The notes beneath the pieces were generated by a model. It had not been told where the DNA came from and did no database searches. It saw nothing but the letters and a program-made list of their open reading frames with translations. Made by a program: the position numbers and the translations under genes. From Sphaerosporella brunnea (lineage: Eukaryota; Ascomycota; Pezizomycetes; Pezizales; Pyronemataceae): a stretch of DNA of 64,000 nt. Below are positions 54,670 to 64,000 of the stretch, piece after piece; within the stretch, counting starts at the first letter, position 1, and each line of letters opens with the position of its first letter. Location: positions 62,001 to 126,000 of the forward strand of contig VXIS01000001.1 in NCBI GenBank assembly GCA_008704415.1, given 5' to 3'.

Positions 54670-56666
54670 TCAAAAATCAAAATCCTTTCTGTTATCATTA
54701 GTCTCTGATGTTGCTGAGCGAGCAGCGCAAGGGGAAGGGACATACCGAAACATATCCAAGTCCATACCATTAGCCACATGATCCGCCAGGTCTCGTCTTC
54801 CCATCTGTCCAAACACCCGACGCAGGGTGTCGAACAGGTTTGTAGACTGGTTGTGGATGATTCTCTCAGGCTCCACGCCTGCGGCACGTGCATCCTCGCG
54901 CGCCTTCTCCTCCGCCACCTTGTGCATTGCCAGCGCGCCGAGCAGGTGCTCTGCAGCCTCCTTGAAGCAGCCGATGTTGATGCAGCTGACTCCAAGGTTG
55001 TAACGGGCACGGACAAAGTTGGGGTTGATCTGCAGTGCGCGCTCGTACGCGTTGATTGCCTCCTCGCTGCGACCAGAGTTTGCAAGGGTCGCACCGAGAC
55101 GGTTCCAGAGGAGATGTTCTGGTGAGGTGGAAGTGGAGGAGCTGTTGAGGGCCGCCTCGAAGCAGTCAACTGCCTTGTCGTACTCCTCGTCGCCGTAGAA
55201 GAGGACCCCAAGGCCCACTTGCACATCGGCATCCATGGCTTGGCCTTCCGGGACGAGCATGGCAGCTTCGATGAAGAGGCTTGTAACCCGATCGTGCAGG
55301 GCTTGCCGGTCGTGCGTGGATGGCGGGGGCGGGCCGGCCTTCTCGGCAATGGAGGGGTATTTAGCCCGCAGCCAACGCTCGAGGGTGGAGTATGCTTGCG
55401 AGTCGTAGCCTTCATTCGTGTAGGAAACTGCCAGGCCCATGAGTGCCAGGAGCTTGCTCTCGTCCAGCTTCAGCGCGGCTTCGTAGGCGCGGATGGCAGG
55501 GGTTTCCTTCTCGTTCATAGCCTGGCAGGCGCCGAGGTCTGTCCACGCGTCTACATGCTTCTCGTTCTGCTGGACAGCGGCCTCGAACGCGAGAGCAGCA
55601 AGGGAAAGGTTACCGCCAGTCTCCATCAGCCGCTTACCCTCCGAGTACGGGTCCTTGTGGGTCATGTAAGGGTTGTCGGGCTCGAAGAGGTAGGTGCCCA
55701 TCCCGGGTAGCGACTTAGTCATCGAGTTCTCCGAGTTCCACGGCATCTCAGCATCGATTTCGTTCGCCCAATCCAGAGTTTCAAGGTCCGCGCGCTCCCG
55801 AGCCTCCTTCTGGATTCCATCCCAGATCGCCTGGAAATCTCCCTGCATCGTTTCCGTACCGTTGAGCTCCGCCTCGATCGCCTTGTTCGCCGCTTCGTTC
55901 AGCGCCGCGTCTTGGTCCAGCTCCCGGAACTGCTCCTCCCACTTAGAGTCGTCGAGTTCAATCACGGCCTGCTTTCCCTTGCCGTGCGGGTCCTGTTGCA
56001 TTTGCGGGATCTGTGACCGCAAGCCCGAGTAGATCGGCATTCCTCCGTTCAAGTTGTAACCGTTGATCTGGCGGAAATACGGGCTCTGCTGTTGCTGCAT
56101 GCCATGAACCTGGGCCGCCGGGGCGTGCTGGTGGTGCTGGTGGTGCTGGTGCTGATGTTGCTGGTGCTGGAAGGACTCGAACTCAGCCGTGCTCCACTGT
56201 GCCGCCTTACCGCTGTGAAACGCGGCTTCCATCCGTGCTTGGTCATCGGGCGTCATGTGCTGGGGGAAATCCTGGGCCCAATTCGCCTGGCCGGGCTGCA
56301 TCTGGGCCGCGGGCGCCATGTCCGGGAGGCCATGTCGCATCTCATCGAAAACGAAGGGGTTGCCGGCATTTTGTTGCGCGTAGAACTCGTTAAGCTATGC
56401 AAATGTGTAAGTAAACGATGGTTTCCGTTCGTTTGTGTTTGTCTTCGGGGAAGCTAAGCAACGAGAGTGGGGCAAAAACTCACCTGCGCGTCGGCAGCAG
56501 CTCCCATGCCACCATCTATCTGTGATCTGAAGGCAGCGCCAGCTCCCATAGGCCTCTCGGCCGCGAGACGGTCACGCTGGAGCGATTTGTCGCCCTGTGT
56601 GTGTTTGGAGAGCTGGGCCAGCGGGTTCGCTGCCGTCGAGCACTCGGCGCCACCCAAGAACGACAT
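54670..56666 (-). CDS. PEX5: PTS1 receptor PEX5, three exons, 616 aa
   Basis: In transcript order the exons are 56666-56484, 56394-54746 and 54688-54670. The N-terminus MSFLGGAEC carries the conserved Cys9 used for ubiquitin-dependent recycling, then NPLAQLSKHTQGDKSLQRDR. WxxxF-type peroxin-binding motifs include WAQDF (about 100) and WEEQF (about 213); a Gln/His-rich tract lies between. From about residue 285 come TPR repeats that bind C-terminal SKL-like signals, including NPNFVRARYNLGVSCINIGC. The end is DMFRKDFDF. The last 57-nt intron (GTATGT...CAG) is a multiple of three without stops, so its retention would add 19 residues in frame. PEX5 carries proteins such as the neighbouring AKL-ending lyase into peroxisomes. 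Confidence 0.95.
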
Positions 56667-57842
56667 GGCGAAGGTTGGTAGTAGTTGGTGAGAGGAGAAC
56701 TGAGGGGTCTTTCGCTATAGTTAAGAAAAAAAAGATAGGGTCGAGAGAATAACGGAAGTAGACCCGAAGTTGGAGTTTAGGGGAAGATCCTGGGAGGGAT
56801 GGGATGCGGAGAAGGAGAAAGTTGTTGATTTTCGGGAAAGGGATGCGATGGCGGGAAAGGCGTGACCGAGCTTTCGTGGCGGGATGCGTTGTTGATTTGA
56901 GGGAGGGAATCGGCGGCTGGGATTGGTCGACCGACCTCGGTAGTGGAGTTTTGGCGAGGTGCTGACAATTCACGGATTCAGCTGCATATGACAGACAGCC
57001 AGCGCGAGAAGGGCGGGGAAATAAATAGAAAAGGCTGGGAGTAGAGAACTTTTGTTCAGCTGTCGTTGATTGGGCCACTGCGCAGTTTTGTCATTCCCAA
57101 TAATTTGCGTTGGTTCGCGGGCACTTTTGTCTGGATCCGATCACATGCGGGCGGGATGACGATCTTCAGTTGCATGTTCACTCATGGATAATCACTCAGC
57201 CACCGTCCAGCCTCTGCAGAATCTGACCTGGCAATAGCCATAAACACCCTCATCTCAAGACGTAGGTGGCGGCGGCACGTAAACGAACGACTTCCCGCCA
57301 AAGCTTGTCCTAAACATGCGGATAGACTGGCCCATAGACGCTCCCGAACGCATCACCTACAAACGGATGAGCCAATGCAGCCAATGCCCGAGTCGCTTCA
57401 GCAAACGATCATTTGCCGATTTCCTTTCCGTTCCGCGTAAAGAACACGGCATGTCGACGCAAATCGATACCATACCCAACCACGTCTCCAGTTTTGCATT
57501 TATCACCATACGGCGCCCATTCATCTCTGTGTCGCTTCATTCCTTCGCGAGCAGAATATGATCATGCGAACGTATCGAACCCTAAGTACCAGTTGGGTCG
57601 AGTGATTTCGAGAGAGAAGCCGATGTCCAAAAGGTCTCTGAGCATTGTTAGTGCAATGTGATAGATTTGTTTTCCCTCAAAACCAACTTACAGATGGCCA
57701 ATATCGGGGGTCTCGATCCTAGTCGCTGGTGAGTAATTATCCCATCTGCTCAGTTGTAAGAATCTCACTCAAAGTAGAATGGCCCGTCTTCCAAGTGATT
57801 CGGGACGCAAACGTCGGCCACAAATCCTGAACCCTTATCCAA
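56667..57842. other. Upstream region of PEX5, no other gene supported
   Basis: Purine-rich then pyrimidine-rich on the plus strand, with a short A-run near 56727. Frames near 57316-57661 lack motifs. Confidence 0.45.
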
Positions 57843-60800
57843 ATTTCGAGAAAGACCATCTAAACAGTGTTGGTAGTTTCCTTGAGCAACAGAGAAAGCG
57901 AAGACTACCAGGGAATTCGGCGAGCAAGCCATCTTCGCTCAGTTGAACACCGTCATCGCCATCAAAGGTCACCCAACGGGACGGAAATCGCTTCAATGGG
58001 GATACCGAGGGTTGTTCGGACTTCTCCTTGAGAATCCCGCGAGTTTTGTGGTACTGTTGCTGTTTTGCCAACCACCATGGCGTCCATCCGTTGTGATCAA
58101 GCGAATCGCAGGGCATTCCGCGGTCAAGCAGCAGTTGAACCAGTTCAGCACGCCCAGTGAAGCAAGGTACTTCCTCTGACGCCGAAGAGCTCTGGCGACG
58201 TTGCAGCCCAGGGAAATGATGGTTTCTATCGGTTCGGACAACTGGTTGCGGTCGAGGATAAAATCCCGGAGAATATTCCAGAATTGCCGAAATGTCGTCG
58301 AATTTTGCCCATACTGTTTACAATGCATCCGGACTGCTTCAACATCATTGGTGGCAACAGCAATTGCCAGCATCCTCGCCCCAAGTCCGTCATCGTAGAT
58401 TTTCACTCCAAAATTCACCAGAACCTTGATGATTTCTAGAAAGCCTTCGTCGGCCGCACACATGAGGGCGTTTTCGCCGTCATCGTTTCGTGTTTCAGCG
58501 TCAGCGCCATTCTTAAGCAGACATTTGACTGCACCCACGGCAATTGATTTTACCGCCAGTATCACCATCCCTATCCTTCACGATAATCGACGCACCCGCA
58601 GCTATCAGGACCTCAAAGCTCCACACCTCGTCCCAACTGGCAGCTAGACTGAGGGCCGTGTGTCCATACTTGGATACAGACTCTAAGTTTGCCACTTGTG
58701 CAATCTGTTCGAGCACGCCCATGTGATGCTGCTGCAAATACGTGACAGCCGCATGGATGGCACAATTATCAGACAGCTCCCACTTAGCCTCCACATCGGC
58801 CCCTTGGCGTAAAAGTTGCTGAACAATATCTCTTGAACCAATTCCGTTTCCTAGTTACTTGATGGCATATATCAATGGCGTTCCCTCTGGAGGACCGACG
58901 GCATAAACCTCAATGTTCGCACCCTTCTCCAGGAGAAGTGCCACGGCGTCAGAACAGCCGAACATGATAGCTAGGGGCAAAGGTGTGTGCTCCGCTTGAT
59001 CCGTAGTGGCGTTGATGTCTGCCCCATATTTCAACAACAGTTTCATCGGATCCGGATTGTTATATGCTGTAGCCTGATGCAGAGCTGTAGAGACGTTCAG
59101 GACTGGTCTAACGGCGGTGGCCCCGGCACGGGAATGTTTCGTCTCAGGAGATTCCGCTGTTCCTGGGGTTCGGAGATTGACTTTAGCCCCGGCAGCAAGC
59201 AAAACTTCGGCAACGTTTCTGTGATTGCACTCGACAAAACAATGGAGGGGTAAAGCCGCTAACAATGGCTGTAGCTTCTGCTGAGAAGGAATTTGACCGC
59301 CCCAACGATCCATAGGAGCTGGCCAAGTACAATGGCGTTTCGCCCCCTTCGGTAGCGATCTCGATATCTTGGTCGGTTTTCTCAAGCAGTAGCTGCAGAA
59401 CATCGACTCTGTTGAAACCGGCAGCATAATGCATGCTGCGTAGCCCATGATTCCCTGCAATGGCCATGGGGATTAGATGATTTTCTGTGATTGGGAGAAA
59501 GGGCTCGACTTACCCACATCAAACTGCTCTTTGCCAGCGCCTTTTTCAATGAACAGTTTGCACAATTCAAATGGACCAAAGTTGGCCACACAATGCTTAA
59601 GTGGGTCATGACCGTGCGAAGCACCGGGTGTGATCTCGGCCCATGATATAACAATAATCGAGCTATCGCAACGGATTCTTCTGGATGGCTGCTTGCTGTA
59701 ATCGCTACTGCAGCTAAAGGGGTTCTACCAAGTGCATCGGCTTTGTTGATATTGATGCCAGGCCGCTCTAGTAGCTTTTGCACAGCATCTACCAAGCCAA
59801 AGGTTGCCGCAAAAGTCAACCGGCTAAACAAAGTAGTGGATTGACACAGCTTGTCGAAGAAGAGGCGAACCCATAGTGACGTTTCATAAGTGATGTGAAG
59901 AGCATAGGAAGTTGCATACTTGATCGATGATACCTTGCTCCCCGGCCGCTGAAATCTGTCGAATATGAAAATGCCAATGCATGCACGCATACTCTAGAAA
60001 GGGATGCAGGCGAATCTTCTTCTGGATGAGCATCCTTTCGTACGAGTCGTCGCCGTCGGTCTTGTATGCTGTTCTTGCATCGAGGCTGTTAAATCCTGGG
60101 GGTTTTTCATTACCAAATAAATCAAACATCAGATGTGTGAGACACTGCCGTGCGATTTCTACATGTCCTTGCTGAGGATCGATCCGGAATTTCGAAAGCG
60201 GCTCCTTCAACTTGAATAAGGCGTCCAGAAGATAGTCTTTCGCAGACTGGTGAATTTGGCACACTGTGTCTGCCAGAGGCTCGGATGATTGTCCAGCCGA
60301 CATTTGCGCAGGAACAATTTCCACAAAAGCGCCGCAGAGCGTTTCAACTTCCCGAATGTTTGTCATGAGGTTCCCTTCATCTAGTGCTGTGGTGCCTAGT
60401 TTGACCGCAAGAACCTCCTGCAGCTCAGCCAGTGTGAAAGGCCTCATCGTCAAAACCACCCAGGCGAGGATCCGCAGGACAACACGAGAGTCTTCCCCCC
60501 CCTTCACTTTCCTCCACTAGCTTGTTCAACATGCTGTCGTAAATTTGATTCAACCCGGAAGGAATCCTGTAAACCAAGGCTTTCAGTTTGTTTGCTGTGA
60601 GTCCCCTCGCCCTGCCGAGTAAGTCAAAGGCCAGAGTAACCCAAAGAAATGAGCCTACATGCATTGTAAGAACGACATTTTTTGCTGAAAGTTACAACCG
60701 CGAATATGCGCACCTTCCGAGCGACGCACCAGCTCTGACTCGAGCTCAGATGCATCGGCCTCTTTGAGCTTGAGTCTCTTCATCAGCTTGCTAGTTGACC

Positions 60801-62380
60801 GCATCTGTTCCCGCCCAAAGGCTGCAACATCCCTTTGCACCGTCTCCGGGCGGATTCGTATTCGAGGGCGTCCTTCCGGAAGTTCGTCCACTATATAGTC
60901 CTCCGGGCGGCTAGTGATTAATATCTTGAGGTTAGTGGGACTCTCAAAGTCTTGAGCCGCTCCACAAGCTTCTCCAGCAATTCCACCACAGATTCCCGGT
61001 CATTCTCGTCAAGTGCATCAACAATACAATAAACATCGTCGAGCTGCGAAGCCTTCACTAAGTTTAGGAGTATCTCGAACAATGTATCCAACATCCGGAG
61101 CTCGACATTGTCGTTGAAAATGAATGTCCATCAACCTGTCCGTAACTTTCCAAAAAAAAGTTTCCACAAGAGAAGGTCTTTCGTGTAACTCTTCCAGCAG
61201 TTGTCGGATCAGCACATGCAAGACAGTAGATGCTGTTTCCTCTGCGTGTTTCCGAATGCTGCAAAAGTAATAGATCACTTTGCTTTTGCGATCCCCCCCC
61301 CCCCAACTGCGGCGATGTCTCTCAATCCTTTGACATGTTTTGCCGTAACTTTTTTCCCTTGCCCTGGTCTCCCGACGATGTGAAGGATTTGTTAGTCCGC
61401 GCAGTTTTTCCATGACTCACAGAGGGGCTCCCTCCAGATCCATTCGCATGTGTTAGCATTCGTATTCTTGATCTCCTCGAGGTCGTCCATATATGAAGGG
61501 ATTGGGCAAAGCATGTGCATAACGGCTGCAACAAAGCCGTTAGACGTTCTGTTCAAACATAACTGGAGGAACGGTCTGATACCAACCTTCACGTTTCCGC
61601 ACCATGAACACCCACGCCACCCCAAGGACTGGACGCAAACTTTCAATCTTCCTCAGGTTTGGCGAATCAATTTTCCACAACTCCTGTGCCAGCGTTCCGT
61701 CCAATTCTTACAAAAAACGCAATGCGCTGTCCGGATCTTCGTCGCCCCCATTCAGGTGTTCCAAAGCCCTTTTCGCGGAGTCATCAGTTGCCTGCGATAC
61801 TGCTCGAAGAATCTGCTCCGCAAAACCCTGCTCGTTTGGATTCCCCGCAACAGGTCAGGTTTCCGGTAGACGTCGTACCTGATCCCTACGTATAGAGCAT
61901 CAGCGCAGCCACAGCCATCCACATCACTCGTCACCACCCACCTTGTTTCCCCTTGCGATATGCGCATCAAAACCGCCAAAAGCAGCGTCATAACCCTTCT
62001 CTCCAGCGCCTGCAACGGACCCTTCAAGTCCTTCTCTGCACTATGCATCTTCAGCGATTGCAGTCCCAGCCTAATAGTTTCCTTCTCCTTCTCCTTCGCC
62101 TTCGCATACAGCGGTTTGGCCTTGTCATAGATTCTTTCAACTCCATTTCACAACCACGGAGTGCGCGGGTGACGCCATCTTCCATCCCACCGCCTGGCGG
62201 AGGTCTGCCGTCGGTAGGTGTTTTGGACACAGTGGAAATTATTCCCTTCAGCACATCAAGCTCCTCGTATATGCGCATTAGGGTTTTTGGCGTATCCTGC
62301 ATGCCATTGATCAAAGTGTAGCGCTGATCAGGCTGATCATGTCCGCCATTGTTGCGGCGAGAGCTAGAAATGGCTGCCAC
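57843..62380 (-). pseudogene. Decayed NLR-type STAND gene: HeLo-like N domain, NACHT, ankyrin repeats
   Basis: Family order is recognisable on the minus strand but frames change repeatedly. The N-terminus near 62380 contains YTLINGMQDTPKTLMRIYEE, then LDVLKGIIS, as in fungal HeLo-like STAND N-domains. Near 61450-61300 comes ILHIVGRPGQGKK (P-loop). Next are KVIYYFCSIRKHAEE, VLHVLIRQLLEELHERPSLV, DDVYCIVDALDEND (Walker B) and NLKILITSRPEDYIV. Downstream come SFLWVTLAFDLL, RIPSGLNQIYDSML and RILAWVVLTMRPFTLAELQE, all typical after NACHT, then ankyrin repeats (TALHQATAYNNPDPMKLLLK, GADINATTDQ, GHTALSLAASWDEVWSFEVL). Breaks occur at a C-run near 61292, near 61000, near 60500 and in several ankyrin units. 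It probably once sensed non-self and triggered cell death. Confidence 0.85.
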
Positions 62381-63301
62381 TGCTGGGCTGAGTGCTATTT
62401 TGGAACTGAGATTGGGGCGGGGATGTGGAGCTGTGGTCCTGGTACTTGGGAGATCGAAGTCTTCTGCACCACCGCCGAAGGCTGACCAGCCTGGACATTG
62501 AGTTGTCGCTCTGAACAGCGTAGAAAGAAGAAGTCTGGGTGGCCGCGCACACAGAAAAAAGTTGTAGGCGTTGCGGTTCCCTGGAATTGGGGGATCTGCA
62601 GACTGGGCTTGAGCGCTGGTGTCTAACTTGGATCTCTGGACGGCAGCATCGTACCAACCCCCAGTAAGTTCCCAAGGCGCAAAAGCTGAAAGCTTGCTGT
62701 GCGCATTCTGGAGAGGGTAACCTGGACTCAGCTGAAGATTGTATGCAATTGGTTGGTTGGCGCCTCGGGCTGATCCTCAAGGTATTGTACTCAGTGCATG
62801 GCGTATGTCAGCATATGCTGCCTTGCAGGGGGGCCAGCAGCGGGGGTGACACAAGACCTGGAGAGCGGAGACGAGTGCCGCCCCGTGTTTCAGCGCCGAA
62901 CGTTTTCTGTGTGTCGCTCGAGTCGGGACGGTCCGCTGTAGCAGGCGCTGGACACAGGACATCCATCACCACTGCTTTCAGTTTCCTCCGGATTCGTCGC
63001 GATAGCAAAAAACGCCTTTGCAAAAAAACAAATTGGGCTCGGCTAGATAGGTACTCTCTCTGCCACGTAAGTGCCCCCGTTGAACGTATTAGTGCTCTCT
63101 CGTCCATCGTGAAGTGTTCGCTGAATCGTTCGTTGAAAAAGTTTGCGCTCATCGCCTCCCCTCATCTGTGCATAAAAACACAAGTCTCACCTAGGAGGCT
63201 AGGCCTAGCTATGTGCGCCTGGTGGTAAGATATCACAACCCCTCACCACAGCGCCGCGAATTCTAGAAATCCCGCAACGCCAGACCATGCAGTTCCAACT
63301 C

Positions 63302-63336
<35 letters not shown>

Positions 63337-64000
63337 TCTGCTCTGCGAAGCGGGCTTATTTTTTTTGCACCACCACAAATATAGTGCTAATGCGTTGCGA
63401 GACATGTGAGATGTCGTACCCCTACCTGTGTCGTACCTACAATAAGTCACATGAACATGGAGACTGCCTGGCAGGAGACAACCGTTGAAAGTTGAGTGAG
63501 TTCATGGCAGGTACAAACGACGAGCGGCAACGGACAAAAGGCGAATCTCCGATCAAGATGCCCTCAACGCCAGCAGGAGATGCTGAGATGGGAATCGGGT
63601 TGCGTGTCGGCGCCGGCTGCAGACCGATATTAGGCGAGTGCGGCGGTCCATTTACGGACAGCACGTTGCATGGCACACCGAGTTACGTCTCGAAGGACGT
63701 AGAAGAACCCCTGGAAGGGACTCCGGGGATCTCGATCGAGAGGTACCTGAGGAGCGAGCGGAGAACCTTAGAAGTTATCGATATCGATGTTGAGTGCCGT
63801 AAGCGCGCACACACCACAACCACGCCCGGGAGTTGACGATGGTGTGGTGCCACCAAGGCCCCACGATAGAGTTTTTTTCCAGGGGAGAGCGCTGCGGCTA
63901 GAGTAGAGCTATCAATCTGGGGGCCACAAGTTGCGGTGGCATGTTCGATCCTTGGCGAGCAGAAGGTGAAAAAAGGTGAAAACCGAAAAGTCTTGTTTGT
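62381..64000. other. 3' edge of the window, no supported gene
   Basis: Holds an A-run of about 33 bases at 63302-63334 and T-run at 63359-63365. A 114-codon plus-strand frame at 63492-63836 lacks motifs. A GTTCGATCC box near 63943 preceded by GGCTAGAGTAGAGC near 63896 is weakly tRNA-like but no cloverleaf forms. Confidence 0.4.

Noticed and set aside
63302..63334. Poly(A) tail of a retrogene
   Set aside because: No gene-like sequence precedes it on either strand and no target duplication is visible; treated as a simple A-run.
63880..63960. Possible tRNA gene near the right edge
   Set aside because: A GTTCGATCC box is present but no acceptor stem or anticodon arm can be drawn.

Overview
The window looks like nuclear DNA of a filamentous ascomycete (Pezizomycotina). 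Genes are split by short introns of about 47-100 nt with GTAAGT or GTATGT donors and CTAAC/CTGAC-like branch sites. The recognisable genes include fungal types: a LaeA-like methyltransferase, a rhamnogalacturonan acetylesterase, PEX5 and a NACHT-ankyrin receptor relic. Repeats and transposons fill much of the space between genes. No bacterial or viral gene organisation is seen.

Layout. 1-9.7 kb: a 76-residue zinc-ribbon protein (one GC-AG intron), a 441-residue protein with a similar CxxC pair plus a long coiled coil, two LINE 3'-end insertions, and a ZNF830-like acidic protein. 9.9-15.6 kb: a tiny LINE insertion, a five-exon LaeA-like methyltransferase, and a mitochondrial RNase H-fold protein with a minisatellite inside its coding sequence. 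15.8-20.5 kb: a gene-free block of at least six related tandem arrays, including a 102-bp satellite with alternating variants and a 27-bp palindrome next to two TTAGGG units. 21.3-22.8 kb: a five-exon PAP2 lipid phosphate phosphatase. 26.5-30 kb: two decayed genes. 30.9-33.1 kb: a group of very small genes, some cationic or membrane-bound. 33.8-39.9 kb: a PIF/Harbinger-like MITE upstream of the acetylesterase, then a 578-residue fungal membrane protein and a coiled-coil protein. 40.6-47.7 kb: a transposon graveyard (Harbinger-like, tRNA-like SINE, hAT, perfect hairpin, LINE). 48.9-56.7 kb: a 2-hydroxyacyl-CoA lyase ending in AKL and the PTS1 receptor PEX5, separated by an apparently intact MULE. 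57.8-62.4 kb: a decayed HeLo-like/NACHT/ankyrin gene.

How genes connect. The acyl-CoA lyase carries a peroxisomal AKL terminus, which is the type of signal read by the neighbouring PEX5. The LaeA-like enzyme, the lipid phosphatase and the esterase appear to be independent housekeeping, regulatory or secreted functions. All exon joins were worked out by eye from splice signals, reading-frame continuity and family motifs; none has transcript support here.
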